From Stenogyne calaminthoides (Eukaryota > Streptophyta > Magnoliopsida > Lamiales > Lamiaceae): a stretch of 64,000 nt of DNA. The stretch spans positions 8,813,638 to 8,877,637 of the forward strand of contig JBBCBC010000031.1 of NCBI GenBank assembly GCA_037126765.1, read 5' to 3'. The notes below the pieces were generated by a model. The model was not told the DNA's origin and searched no databases. It saw only the letters and a program-made list of their open reading frames with translations. Below are positions 21,213 through 33,761 of this stretch, one piece after another. The translations under genes were made by a program, and so were the position numbers. Position 1 is the stretch's first letter, and each line of letters begins with the position of its first letter.

Positions 21213-24200
21213 ATGGCCAATCCTCCCACCGATTCTCTTCCTGTCACCGCCATGATCAACATGGTTGCTGGAATCAAATTGGGCGCCTCGAATTACCTTC
21301 CATGGCGTCGGCAAATTGAACATATGGCCGAGTGTTTTGACTCGCTTTCGGCTACTTGGACGGATCGCCTTTCTCTCCCATCCCGTCACCTCTCGCCTGA
21401 GGGCGCGTTTCGCCAATCCAAATTTTATCCGCCCGAAAATTAAGGACCGCAAGCTCCTTAGCGCCGCTTACACATCGCTATCCAAAGACGCCGCCTCTGT
21501 TTTCTCGAATCCACCACATCGCGGCGCTATGTGGTCTACTCGAGGGCGTTTATTCCTCCGCAACTCGCCAAAGATCAACTCCGCGAGGAATTGCTCTCTC
21601 TTCATCGGGGTGATTCTCCGGTTGAAGAGTATGGTAAGAAATTTAAGTCGTTATGTGATCAATTGCATGCTATTGGTTGTCCTGTTATTGAATCAGATAA
21701 GAGTCATTGGTTTTTGCGTGGATTGAGTGTCCAATTTGCAAGCTTTGCGGATACTCGAATGGCATTCACTCCTATTCCGGCGTTTCGTGATTTGTTGAGA
21801 CAAGCCAAACAGTATGAGTCCATGCTTCGTGCTATGGAAAATTCCCCGCCGGCCGTCGTGCATTCACGGCCGGTCGCTCCTCGGCCGTGGTCGTGGCCGC
21901 TTCATCTTCATCGGTGGCAACTCCCGTGACAACAGGTTCACCGGATTTGGGCAAAGAATCGCGTACTCGCAATCGTGGAAACTTTTTTGGCAACCGTGGA
22001 CAGCACGGCAACTCTGGCTTCACCAATGGGTTTTCTGGTTCTACGAATGGGGGGCGTCGAATCTCTCGTTGTCAAATATGTCATGGGGAGCACTATGCGG
22101 ATAAGTGTCCTCAGTTTCTCAATGCTCGTCAACCTGTCTCTTCAGCACACTTAGCCCAGGCATTCACATCCTCCCGCAATGTGTCGACTCGCTCCCGATT
22201 GGTATCTTGATTCGGTGCCTCTGCTCACATACGAATCGACTTCGCATTGACACTTACGAGCCTTATTCGCGGTAATGGGTCACTATCATTGTTGGTAATG
22301 GCAATGCTTTGAATATTTCTCGTATTGGTTCTAGTAAATTATCTGCAGATGTCTGCAATTCTTTGGATGTTTTAGTGGTTCCTCATATCACTAAAAATTT
22401 GTTATCTATCGATAAACTAACATCCCATTTTTTCGGTTTTGATGTGATTTTCTCTGATAAGTTCTTTGCCATTCAGAACCGAGTGACAAAGCAAATCCTG
22501 GCACAGGGAAGGTGTGATAAAGGCTTATTTTGCTTGATCGAGGAATTTCGGCTTTGGTTGCTGCTGTCCGGAAGAATTGAAGGTTAGTTTCAGTTTATGG
22601 CATTTACGCCTGGGGCATGTCCCACATTCTATTATTTTTTACTGAACAAACTTGGTCATTTATCTGTTACATCTGTTTTACCGAATTCGAGTGTCTGCTC
22701 CTCTTGTCAATTGGCTAAGAGCAAGAGATTATCTTTTCAGTTGAATGAGAAACGTGCTGATTGTGTTTTGGATTTAATTCATTGTGATTTATGGGGTCCT
22801 GCACTTGTTTCTACCTCTGATGGTTTCCGCTATTTTGTTGCATTTATTGATGATTATTCTCGATTTTGCTGGATTTATCCGTTGTGTGCTAAGTCTGAAT
22901 TCTACGATATTTTGGTTCAATTTCATACCTTTGTCTGCAATCAATTTGATCATAAAATCAAGGTGTTTCAAAGTGATGGGGGAACTGAGTTTGTTAATAC
23001 TAATGTCCGGAATTTTATGAATCTTAATGGCATACTTCATAGTTTGTCTTGCCCTTTACACTCCAATGAAATGGCCGAAATGAAAGCGTAAGCATCATCA
23101 CATTTCTGAAACTGGTCTGTCCATGTTATTTCATGCCCATGCACCTGCTTCTCTCTGGTTTGAGGCATTTGCAACAGCTATTTTTTTTATCAATCGGCTT
23201 CCTACCCCCGTTTTGCAAAATTCATCATCTTTTGAGTTGCTATTCGATTATGCTCCTAATTATGCAAACTTCAAGCCTTTTGGGTGTCGGGTATTTCCAT
23301 ACCTTCGAGATTATGCTGATAACAAGCTGGAGCCTCGTAGTCGTCCGTGTATTTTTCTGGGTTATAGTAGCATTTACAAGGGGTTTCGATGTTTTGATCC
23401 CGTCTCTTCTCGGACCTTCATTTCTCGCCATGCTCAATTTGATGAGCTTTCTTTTCCCTTTTCTCGAGGCGTGCGCCACTCGGTCACGGAATTAGACATT
23501 ACTACGCTTCTTGGATGCCTCGGGCGACAACCCATCCCTCCAGCGCTCGGCTTTGACCTTTTCTTTGCACTGACCTCCGCCCTTGATGTGCATCGCTTCG
23601 CCCGCATCCTTGATGATCAGTCAAGGCATAGGCGATCCCGTTCAACTGCTCGACCAGTGCATGCCCTGTATTTCGACCGGCCATCCGTCGGCGAGGCTCA
23701 TGGCGCCTGCACCCGCCGCAGCCCTAATCAACAACCGGTCGCGGCGGACCTCCTTCGATCCACGGCCTTCTTTGCGGCCTTATCCTGCTCCTCCTCCCGG
23801 GGGTTCCGCCACACCGATAGTCACCCGGGCTCGGGTGGGCATTTTCAAACCATTACCCTCTTGACTTAACTTCCCGCGCATTATTATCCGCTCTCGTTTC
23901 CTGCCATCAACCTCGTGGATTTAAGTCCGCAATCAGCCCCGAGTGGCTTGTCTTTGCTATGCAAGAGGAAATTGATGCCCTCCATTCGAATCACACATGG
24001 GATTTGGTACCCCGCCCTCCGGGTACGAATATTGTGGGCTCGAAATGGGTTTTTCGTACGAAGTTTCATGCTGATGGCTCGATTGAACGTCACAAGGCCC
24101 GTCTTGTTGCTCAGGGCTTCACACAAATTCCGGGAACCGATTTTCATCACACGTTTAGTCCGGGTTGTCAAAGCCGCAACCGTTCGCATTATCCCGCTTT

Positions 24201-25440
24201 ATCTCTGCTCAAAGATAGTTGGCCTCTTCATCGCCTTTGATGTCAAGAATGCTTTCCTTAATGACGTTCTTGACAAACCAGTGTTCATGGCTCAACCCCC
24301 GGGGTTTATTGATCCTCGTTTCCCCGATCATGTGTGTCGACTCAAGAAAGCTCTTTATGGTCTTCGCCAGGCTCCCCTAGCCTGGTTTCAGAGGTTTAGC
24401 TCGTATCTCACCAACCTTGGCTTTCTCTGAGTCGTTGTGATTCTTCACTGTTTCATTTTCATCGAGGCACTTCTGTTATTTATTTGCTGTTCTATGTCGA
24501 TGATATCATTGTTACAGGGAATGACAGCTCGTTGTTGCAATCTTTTATATCTCATACACACCGTGAGTTTGCCATCAAGGATCTTGGGCGCCCAATTATT
24601 TCCTCGGTCTTGAGGTTTCTTATACATCTGTGACTTGTTTGTGGGTCAAGCTAAATATGCCCATGATATCCTTGAACGAAGCCGAAGTTGTTGGACTCCA
24701 AGCCCGCTCTCCACTCCATTGGGCAGCCGGGGAGTCTCTTGTCGATCTGGGTGATCCGCTTTAAATGATCCCACGCTATACTGAATCACTTGTTGGGGCC
24801 TTGCAAAGATCTCGACCATCACCCGCCCCGATCTCTCATACTGCCGTCGATTCGCTTAGTCGGTTCCTTCACTCTCCGACCGACGCCATTTTCTAGCGGT
24901 GAAACGTATTCTTCGCTATGTCAAGGGGTACGCTTCACTATGGTCTCTCCTTCGTCAAGAGGCCGATACTTTTTTTTGGGTTATTCCGATCTTCGACCGG
25001 GCCCGTTGCACCGAGACGATCATTCCACCTATGGTTACTCTATTTTTATTAGGGGAAATCTTGTTTCTTGGTCCGCTAAGAAACAACCAACGGCCGCCCG
25101 ATCAAGCCGTGAATCTGAAAGTACCGCATTAGCGAATGCAACTTTCCGAATTGGTTTGGGTCACTAATCTTCTCCGTGAGCTCCGCTTCGACCATAGCTT
25201 CTCGTCCGACTCTTTTGTGTGACAATAAGAGTGCTCTCGTTCTTGAGCCGTAATCCTCAAGGCCCATAAGCGTTCCAAGCATATTGATTTGGACTATCAC
25301 TTTGTTCGTGAGCTCGTCTCTTCTGGGAAGTTATCTACTAGCTTTGTTCCTTCACATCTTCAGATAGCATACATCTTCACGAAGAGCCTCCCTCGTCCGG
25401 CATTTGAGTTTCTTTGTTCCAAGCTCTGTGTATGCCTTCA
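21213..25440 (+). pseudogene. Copia gag-pol pseudogene (GAG, PR, IN, RT, RNase H)
   Basis: Starts at ATG 21213 (MANPPTDSLPV). GAG shows NYLPWRRQIEHM and, two frame changes later, RGDSPVEEYGKKFKSLCDQL. The zinc knuckle CQICHGEHYADKC lies near 22070-22110. The aspartic protease motif near 22205-22240 is broken by a missing base inside the DSG triplet. Integrase (about 22600-23090) keeps the HCDLWGP and FIDDYSRF regions and VFQSDGGTEF, but its last catalytic Glu region is garbled before a stop. Reverse transcriptase (about 23960-24630) shows WVFRTKFHADGS, RLKKALYGLRQAP and the YVDD box at 24493-24504. RNase H / C-terminal segments (about 24980-25430) show VSWSAKKQPT and DYHFVRELVSSG. At least ten frame changes are needed end to end, so it cannot make its own proteins. 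Confidence 0.9.
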
Positions 25441-25464
25441 CCCCACACGGCGCTTGACGGGGGG

Positions 25465-25637
25465 TATTAGAGATAAAGAATAGAAATTATTCTTTTGACC
25501 ATGTATTTATATATTTTATATTCTTTCCATGTAAATCTCCCGTGTATCTTGGAAAAGTTGTTGTATTCCTGTAATCGTTTTATTAATAATAAATTTCTCC
25601 TATCACAAATTCAACGGTGATATTCTAATCATTCTCA
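25465..25637 (+). repeat. 3' LTR of the Copia element (173 bp)
   Basis: Same length and ends as the 5' LTR, with 7 substitutions and no indels between the two. Confidence 0.92.
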
Positions 25638-26510
25638 GAGTTCCCAGCTTGAAGGAAATGGGTTTGTTGGGACATTGCTGGCAAGACAGATTAATAATTC
25701 AATGATTCTGATACGACTACTCTATCACATACAGCTGGCTAAATTACATTATTTTGCGTGCTTATATTTATTTATCAATGCAACTTCCATCTTTAATTCT
25801 ATCGGGGGAGTTTGGTAGCAAATATTTGTTCAGAAATATATGAAAATATTGAGATTTAAGAAATAATACTCTCTAATCCGTTTTGTTTTTATTGCTCAAA
25901 TTAAAATCATTCAAAATTTTAATGAAAATTTTGTTTATTACTCCGTATTTAGATGGCAAAATTGTAGTTTGTTGAGGTTGATTTCATCATTTCTAGATAA
26001 TAGGATAAAAAGTAGATAGTGTTGTGTGCAATTATTAGTGATATGAGATGTAATTTAGATATATTTGTTAAGATATTATTTTCAAAGGCTAAAATTAATT
26101 TTGATAAAAGTTCATATAAGACGGTCTCATACATGAGACGAAATATAAAATAACATAAATTAACACCTATGTATTCCTCTCAAAGTGTTAAAGTGTCATG
26201 TTCAAATTATACTTCGTCTCATCGCGAGACCGTCTCGCGCAAGTGTACCTCAATTAGTTTTTGTAATTTCTGGAATGAAAAAATTAAAATGGGACATTCA
26301 TTTTAGTGTTTCAAAATAGACACTTTGTTACCAATAAATATGGTGTAATATGCATTTATATCTGAAAAAATTAAAATTTGCGGGTTATTGTCGGATATTT
26401 AGTAAAATGATATTTTTAGAATCTGCACTTTAATTTATATATTTATAAAAGATTTTGGGAGTGTATTGCTTGTGGAGTCTGTTTGATTTTTTTAGACTTT
26501 CAAAGTCTGG
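25638..26510. other. intergenic with one well-preserved ~150-bp MITE copy
   Basis: About 26103-26252 is the best-preserved member of the GAGACGGTCTC family: left TATAAGACGGTCTCATACAT, right CGAGACCGTCTCGCGCAAGT, termini inverted over ~25-30 bp. Nothing else recognised. Confidence 0.55.
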
Positions 26511-26789
26511 GGGTATTCAATCCGGATTTTCAAAAGTCTTTAATAATCCTGAAGTATTCAATACAGATTTTAAAAAGTCATAAAAAATCTTTAGGTATTC
26601 AACAATCTATGGATTTTAATACACTATGGATTTTCTTTGATTCTGTTTCAAAAATATAAACAAATTCACTCTCCAAAATCACTTCTAACAACCAGAGATT
26701 TCTACGTATTCTCTCAGAGAACTCTGAAGACGTAAAGTCAGAAGAAAAAAGACTTTCGTAGTACTTTTCATTTAAAGAAGTAATATGTT

Positions 26790-27752
26790 CTATTTTAAAA
26801 TTTATACTTTTCACCTAAACAAGTTATACTTTTCTTTTAAACAAGTACTCCCTCCGTCCTAATTTTGATTATCCGCTTTCCATAAATAGTCGTCCTAATT
26901 TTGTTTATCCATTTCCAAATAAGACAATAAAACAACATTCAATACTATTTAATATTATTATTTATCTTCACCAAACCCACTTTACACCATTTAATATTAT
27001 TATTTCCCTCCACCAAACCCACTTTACACCATTTAATATTATTATCTTCTACTTTTTCTTAATCGCCGTGTCTACAGTAAATGGATAATAAAAAATAGGA
27101 CGGAGGGAGTAATACATTTCTATTTAAACAAGTAATATTTTTCTATTTAAACAAGTTATACTTTTCATCTAAACAAGTTATATTTTTCTTTTAAACAAGT
27201 AATACTTTTCTTTTAAACAAGTAATACTTTTCTACTTACACGTAATATTTTTCTATTTAAACAAGTAATATTTTTCTATTTAAACAAGTTATATTTTTCA
27301 TCTAAACAAGTTATAGTTTTCTTTTAAACAAGTAATACTTTTCTATTTAAACAAGTAATACTTTTCTATTTAGACAAGTAATATTTTTCTGTTTGAACAA
27401 GTAATACTTTTCATTTAAACAAGTAATATTTTTCTATTTAAACAAGTTATACTTTTCATCTAAACAAGTTATACTTTTCTTTTAAACAAGTAATACTTTT
27501 CTTTTAAACAAATAATACTTTTCTATTTAAACAAGTAATACTTTTCTATTTGAACAAGTAATATTTTTCTATTTAAACAAGTAATACTTTTCATTTACAC
27601 AAGTAATATTTTTCTATTTAAACAAGTTATACTTTTCATCTAAACAAGTTATGCTTTTCTTTTAAACAAGTATCTACAAGTAACACTTTTCTATTTATAC
27701 AAGTAATACTTTTCTATTTAAACAAGTAATATTTTTCTATTTAAACAAGTAC
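26790..27752. repeat. minisatellite, ~22-23 bp unit (AAACAAGTAATACTTTTCTATTT), unit-1 array
   Basis: More than 30 tandem copies of a unit built from TTTTCTATTTAAACAAGTAA with variants (ATC, ATTT, TTTT before AAACAAG; GTAATA or GTTATA). Interrupted at 26848-27109 by a MITE. The same array recurs at about 28694-29656 in unit 2. Confidence 0.93.
26848..27109. mobile_element. Stowaway-like MITE inside the minisatellite (unit 1), 262 bp
   Basis: CTCCCTCCGTCCTAATTTTG ... AATAGGACGGAGGGAG with TA on both sides, inserted in an ACAAGTA/ATACATTTC repeat unit. Inside, TTTAATATTATTAT..CACCAAACCCACTTTACACC is repeated about three times. Confidence 0.9.
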
Positions 27753-27761
27753 GGAAGCTAA

Positions 27762-27932
27762 CATCAACAAAGAACGAAATTGCTTTCTCAAAGCCAACTA
27801 CAGCAAATAACGGAAGCTAATGCATGGAGAACGAGTATTGCTAATGCTATGTGGAAAATGAGGCCGAGGTATAACGGCGATGGAAATGAAGATGATGATG
27901 GGAATGAAGATGAAAATAATAATGATGAATAA
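27762..27932 (+). pseudogene. C-terminal end of a Harbinger-type (HARBI1-like) transposase, unit 1
   Basis: An open frame after a TAA reads ...LSQSQLQQITEANAWRTSIA then AMWKMRPRYNGDGNEDD and an acidic tail ending in TAA. Glu/Asn-rich ends after a W..xIA..MW motif are common at the C-terminus of plant PIF/Harbinger nucleases. The DDE nuclease core is absent, so this is only a leftover of the parent gene. Family assignment is tentative because the recognisable stretch is short. Confidence 0.4.
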
Positions 27933-28693
27933 TAATGTATTTTTTTAACTAATATATTTTGGTATTTTTCTAAACAATTTGGATAATTTTTTTTCTATAC
28001 AAGTGTGTTTCATATACATTTTCATCAATAGTTTCAGCGCCGGAGTCTATGGAAATCCATGTAAATCAATAAAAAAAGTGTATTTCACAATCCTGTCAAG
28101 TCTATGAAAATCCATGTAAATCAATAAAAAAATATCAGCCAAACTCTGCATGGAGTTTATGAATTTTCTAAATCCACAGACTTTTTAAAGTTTAAAAAAA
28201 TTCAATAGAATCTCAATTTAATACACCCCCCTTAGTTGCAGATAAAATTACAATTTATTTTACAAATTGAAATTTATCCGAATTTCTGAAATTTTTTAAT
28301 CATATGCCCACCTGCGGGCATATGATCAAATTCGTCTTAATTTATTCATAAAATATAAAATAAAATAGGTGATCTCATTCTCAAAGTTATAATATTAGAC
28401 ACTAATTTGGCATCTTAGGTGATGATTATGATGTTTAACTATAAAAACGAGCAGTTAGAGAGCCCAAGAACATGAAACATATCGTCTATGCATGAAAGAA
28501 AGCACAAGAGATTCTGTTTCAAAAATATGGATGGATTTTCTTTGATTCTGTTTCAAAAATATAAACAAATTTCACTCTCCAAAATCACTTCTAACAACCA
28601 GAGATTTCTACGTATTCTCTCAGAGAACTCTGAAGACGAAAAGTCAGAAGAAAAAAGACCTTCGTAGTACTTTTCATTTAAAGAAGTAATATG

Positions 28694-29656
28694 TTCTATT
28701 TTAAAATTTATACTTTTCACCTAAACAAGTTATACTTTTCTTTTAAACAAGTACTCCATCCGTCCTAATTTTGATTATTCGCTTTCCATAAATAGTCGTC
28801 CTAATTTTGTTTATCCATTTCCAAATAAGACAATAAAACAACATTCAATATTATTTAATATTATTATTTCTCTTCACCAAACCCACTTTACACCATTTAA
28901 TATTACTATTTCCCTCCACCAAACCCACTTTACACCATTTAATATTATTATCTCTTACTTTTTCTTAATCGCCGTGTCTACAGTAAATGGATAATAAAAA
29001 ATAGGACGGAGGGAGTAATACATTTCTATTTAAACAAGTAATATTTTTCTATTTAAACAAGTTATACTTTTCATCTAAAAAAGTTATATTTTTCTTTTAA
29101 ACAAGTAATACTTTTCTTTTAAACAAGTAATACTTTTCTACTTACAATTAATATTTTTCTATTTAAACAAGTAATACTTTCTATTTAAACAAGTTATATT
29201 TTTCATCTAAACAAGTTATAGTTTTCTTTTAAACAAGTAATACTTTTCTATTTAAACAAGTAATACTTTTCTATTTAGACAAGTAATATTTTTCTGTTTA
29301 AACAAGTAATACTTTTTATTTAAACAAGTAATACTTTTATATTTAAACAAGTTATACTTTTCATCTAAACAAGTTATACTTTTCTTTTAAACAAGTAATA
29401 CTTTTCTTTTAAACAAATAATACTTTTCTATTTAAACAAGTAATACTTTTCTATTTGAACAAGTAATATTTTTATATTTAAACAAGTAATACTTTTCATT
29501 TACACAAGTAATACTTTTCTATTTAAACAAGTTATACTTTTCATCTAAACAAGTTATACTTTTCTTTTAAACAAGTATCTACAAGTAACACTTTTCTATT
29601 TATACAAGTAATATTTTTCTATTTAAACAAGTAATATTTTTCTATTTAAACAAGTA
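28694..29656. repeat. minisatellite, unit-2 array
   Basis: Same array as 26790-27752, aligned unit by unit with scattered substitutions and small indels. Interrupted at the same place by the duplicated MITE (28754-29015). Confidence 0.93.
28754..29015. mobile_element. Stowaway-like MITE inside the minisatellite (unit 2), 262 bp
   Basis: Same length and same insertion point as 26848-27109, with CTCCATCCGTCC at the left end (one change). Because both units carry it, the insertion preceded the tandem duplication. Confidence 0.9.
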
Positions 29657-29666
29657 CGGAAGCTAA

Positions 29667-29834
29667 CATCAACAAAGAACGAAATTGCTTTCTCAAAGCC
29701 AACTACAACAAATAACGGAAGCTAATGCATGGAGAACGAGTATTGCTAATGCTATGTGGAAAATGAGGCCGAGGTATAACGGTGATGGAAATGAAGATGA
29801 TGGGAATGAAGATGAGAATAATAATGATGAATAA
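29667..29834 (+). pseudogene. C-terminal end of a Harbinger-type transposase, unit 2
   Basis: Same reading as 27762-27932, with one in-frame codon fewer in the Asp run, so the frame is unbroken in both copies. Confidence 0.4.
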
Positions 29835-30393
29835 TAATGTATTTTTTTTAACTAATATATTTTGGTATTTTTTCTAAACAATTTGGATAAAAAAATTTCT
29901 ATACAAGTGTGTTTCATATACATTTTCATCAATAGTTCCAGCGCCGGAGTCTATGGAAATCCATATAAATCAATAAAAAAAGTGTATTTCACAATCCTGT
30001 CAAGTCTATGAAAATCCATGTAAATCAATAAAAAAATGTCAGCCAAACTCTGCATGGAGTCTATGAATTTTCTAAATCCACAGACTTTTTAAAGTTAAAA
30101 AAATTCAATAGAATCTCAATTGAATACACCCCCTTAGTTGCAGATAAAATTACAATTTATTTTACAAATTGAAATTTATCCGAATTTCTGAAAATTTTTA
30201 ATCATACATATGATCAAATTCGTCTTAATTTATTCATAAAATATAAAATAAAATAGGTGATCTCATTCCCAAAGTTATAATATTAGACACTAATTTGGCA
30301 TGTTAGGTGATGATTATGATGTTTAACTATAAAAACGAGCAGTTAGAAAGCCCAAGAACATGAAACATATCGTCTATGCATGAAAGAAAGCAC

Positions 30394-32970
30394 AAGAACA
30401 TTTTTCAATAATACAACGACACTATACCTATTTTTGTGTGTTATGATGTGCTTTAAGTTGACCACGTTTATTGCATGAAAATCTAAGCATGATCTTTTAT
30501 ATATATTCGAACAAACCGTTTTAGAGTAGTAGGTACACTTCAAATTCAATATAGAATTAGTTTATTTAAACTTTAATTAATTTGTTAATGTGTGGTTCCC
30601 GCAAGGACCTAATTTGTTAATAAATTTATTATATACATAGAAAATAATCATTGTAGAATTTTGTAATGTGCACCATTTGCACCAAATCAATTTGGTACAA
30701 TTTAATTTTAGGAGTTCATTTTCTAATTTTTTCAAATTTTTTTTTTTTTTTTCAATTTGAATTATCTTTTAACTTTAAATTCAGTTTTAGGTTTTTTTTT
30801 GCCGGACTCAAACCCGACCCGAATGGTTCATATATGATTTATGGTTCATTGTTTAGGCCATCTCCAACCCAAAACTTCAAAATTCAGCACTCTATCCTCT
30901 AAAATGCAAAACTCTATACTTTATTTTCAAAATCTTCTCCAACCCTATACTCTATATCTTACTCTATTTATTATTTTATTCATTTTCAATACATTTCTTC
31001 AACATATATTTATATTTAAAATTATTAATTTAATTTATATAATTAGATATTCAGTTGGCGAATTAAACCTTAAAAGTAATTAATTGAATATAAATATAAT
31101 TTTTAAATTAAAATTTTAATATGAAAAAAATATTATGTAATGAATGCATATTTATTTGTCTCACATGTGTTATATCATTTTTCAATATTCTAGTTAAGAA
31201 TGCATATTTATTTGTCACACAGGCAAAATATAATCATGTATTCATATTTAATATACAATGAATGTTTTGTTGTGTTTTATATAACTATTTCTAAATATTA
31301 AAAAAAAAATATTAGTAATAAAAGAAAGAAAAAATATTACACAATAAATTATTTTAATTATATAAACAAATAGTTTTTAATAAATATTTTCAATTAGTTA
31401 TATAATTGTATTTATAAATATTAATAAAATAATAGATATAAAGTATAGAGTTTTGATATAGAGTACTCCATATTTAGAGTATACTGTTCCAAACTTTATT
31501 TTCATACTCTTTGTTAATATAAATCATATCCTTCAAATGTATAATCCAATTTTACGGATTCTCTTGTGCGAAACATTCACCATATACTCATACTTTGCCA
31601 AAATTAATGCTTTTAAAATAGCATTTAAAAAGTTGTCATGTCATTATCGTGTTATTGATCGGGTATATGTCATTATCATGTTAAATTATATATAGTCAAT
31701 AACAGGTAACATGTTGTTAATGGGTTGACATGTTATAGGTCGATACAAACCCGACACAAACACTTTCGCGTCGAAACAATAAAAATAAAAACACAATATA
31801 TAAGGTTAAACATTAACTCACAATTTTTGTGTCATTTTTGTATAGTGTTATCATGCCATGTACGAAATTGCCACCCTTACTTTAAATTGGTAAATTAAAG
31901 GTTAAAACACATGTTAAGGTTTATATGGGCCAATACCAAAAGTTCAAGGAAGAAAATTCAAATGCCAAAATTTCGGAAAATTTCGCAAAATGTAGTGGGA
32001 ACTATAGGAAGCCACTTATCGTAAAACTGTTCATTAATATTTTAAGAATAATAACCAAATATACTATATTCTCACAAACGTGTACGTTAGAATATTAAAA
32101 TCTTCCCGTAAAAAAAAAGTATATTAAAATCTAAACAGGAAATGAGTCCAATTAACTCGTAATAAGGTGCGCAGTGGGATACCGCCACTGGGTGTAGAAA
32201 AAAATACTAGTTAATTAATATTCTTACTTTCAAAGTTTAGTTGTTACATCATCATAATTACATTGGGAGACTTTCTTATAGCAAAAAGAAAAATAACAAT
32301 TGACATTAATACTAATAAAATCAGTTTCTGTACCACAATTATTGTGACAGCGCACTGGAGAATTGAATTTTTCCAATGATGGTATGGATATATAATAAAT
32401 AACTAAATTAAGTACATAACTCAGAACAATAGTTTAGAATGATCGGTTAAATTGTACGTAGTATTTCCTTAACGTTAAAAAGAATTGATGGGCCATGCAG
32501 ACAACTGCATGATCGTGACGTGTGACATTAATATAAACAACAAGTCAAAATATTTTTCATGAAATTGTAACCAATCTTCTGTTAAAAGAATTGCATACTG
32601 CTTTAAAGAGTACTGTAATGGGGACCGATGCAAACTCGTTACCATTAATTATTAGGTATAGTAATTAATTGTTCGTACTTGAGATTGGAAGAATCCTATG
32701 ATTAATTAACTTATCCACTGCTAGCTTGCTGCTACCTAGCTGGATATTCAATATATTAATCTTTTTGTTACTAATTTATTTCTCCCACTTCCAATTAATT
32801 AGTTTTACTTTAAGTGAGTTCGTATCTAGCAGGTTGATTTTATCTGAAAATTCTTTATTAACTCTTGAATGTCTAATTTGTTCAGAGTTATATGTTCCGT
32901 GCTTTGATTCAAATTCTCTAAAAAATTTACAATGCAAATTACACGGAAGAGATGAAGAGAACTTTTTATA
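30394..32970. other. intergenic; decayed MITE at about 30855-31490, otherwise nothing recognised
   Basis: GGCCATCTCCAACCC at ~30856 is a common plant MITE terminus; ACTCTATACTTTATTTTC near 30911 and AAGTATAGAGTTTTGATATA near 31440 form the opposite arms. The right terminus is lost. The remaining ~1.9 kb is AT-rich with no gene seen. Confidence 0.45.
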
Positions 32971-33057
32971 TTACAGTTTATCTCATGCTACCATATATCG
33001 CACGTTCTACCATATATCGGACGTCTGATATATATGGTAGCATAAGATAAATTATAG
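32971..33057. repeat. small hairpin, ~27-bp arms
   Basis: TACAGTTTATCTCATGCTAC..CATATAT (32972-32998) is the inverted complement of ATATATGGTAGCATAAGATA..AATTATA (33030-33056) with few mismatches. The loop repeats CTACCATATATCG. It could be a tiny palindromic MITE. Confidence 0.7.
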
Positions 33058-33503
33058 TATGAGGCTCCACTTGGTAGCTATGTATATGTGTGTAACAGTG
33101 GTAAGGATTAAATTAGTGGAGCACCATGCAAATTAATGTTTAAATTAATGTTATTCATTAGGCTAATATGTAAATTTTTGTTCGACCTTGTTTACGTGTA
33201 GGCCTCATGCATTTCATCATTGATACTCCAAGAAAGAAGGGTAACACGAAGAAAAAAGAATAAGATGGGATCAGTTGGAAGTTTGTGGCAATTTTGTTTG
33301 AAGAATGCATTATAATTATTTAATTCATTAGAATTGAGTGAGCACATTTTAACGTCACAAATATAATTTTTGGCATGATGAATCTTGATTATTAATACCA
33401 CATGGACATGATCACTATTAATGCCGTATGTTAGTTCACAATTAAAAAAATGAGGCTTTTATGTTTTGTATACAAGAGAATTGAAAAAATGAGGCTTTTA
33501 TGT
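33058..33503. other. intergenic with a short direct duplication
   Basis: AAAAAATGAGGCTTTTATGT occurs twice (near 33447 and 33486), just left of the MITE. No gene. Confidence 0.5.
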
Positions 33504-33512
33504 TTTGGATAC

Positions 33513-33752
33513 GACAAAAATTTGTATAGACCTGGTTCATGCTATGAACTCGGTTATTTAAGTATCACTGTTATGTATAAAAATTATCACTGTTATGCAT
33601 AAAAACTATCACTGTTATGCATAAAAACAATCACTGTTTAGAAAATGTTTTATAGTTTTAAACAGTGAAAATTTTTGCGCATAACAGTGATAGTTTTTAC
33701 ACATAACAGTGATAGAGTTCATGTATGAACCTGGTTCACATGAGTGTTACTC
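33513..33752. mobile_element. Mutator-type MITE, 240 bp, 9-bp target duplication TTTGGATAC (copy 2)
   Basis: Inverted relative to the copy at 19765-20004 and exactly the same length. Left GACAAAAATTTGTATAGACC, right (reverse complement) GAGTAACACTCATGTGAACC. Perfect TTTGGATAC repeats at 33504-33512 and 33753-33761. The inner ~22-bp units around TATCACTGTTATGCATAAAA are present three times in the left arm and twice in the right. Confidence 0.93.
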
Positions 33753-33761
33753 TTTGGATAC

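Larger units (their letters stand above)
20847..25637 (+). mobile_element. complete Ty1/Copia-type LTR retrotransposon, decayed
   Basis: Two 173-bp LTRs (20847-21019, 25465-25637) differ at 7 positions (~4%), so the insertion is not recent. A primer-binding-like TGGTATCA follows the 5' LTR after two bases, and a G-rich purine run (GACGGGGGG) precedes the 3' LTR. Between them gag, protease, integrase, reverse transcriptase and RNase H segments appear in Copia order, spread over all three frames. LTR ends are TA..CA rather than TG..CA. The flanks GGGTTCC and GAGTTCC resemble each other but do not give a clean 5-bp duplication in register. Confidence 0.92.
26511..30393. repeat. ~1.9 kb tandem duplication of a Harbinger-like nonautonomous element
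   Basis: Unit 1 (~26600-28508) and unit 2 (~28509-30393) match nearly base for base with an offset of 1905 bp. Matched landmarks: TTTTCTTTGATTCTG at 26631 and 28536; the minisatellite; a 262-bp MITE; a coding relic; the tail GAAAGAAAGCACAAGA near 28490-28508 and 30375-30393. Unit 1 alone keeps a left terminus GGGGGTATTCAATCC near 26511. Both keep a right end AATACACCCCC (reverse complement GGGGGTGTATT), an inverted pair typical of PIF/Harbinger-type ends. Duplication therefore included 3' flank but not the left end. The junction has a repeated ATTCTGTTTCAAAAATA, so unequal exchange or slippage at that microhomology is likely. Confidence 0.88.

Noticed and set aside
26790..29656. CRISPR-like array of regularly spaced repeats
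   Set aside because: Units are contiguous degenerate minisatellite copies without unique spacers, in a plant nuclear context.
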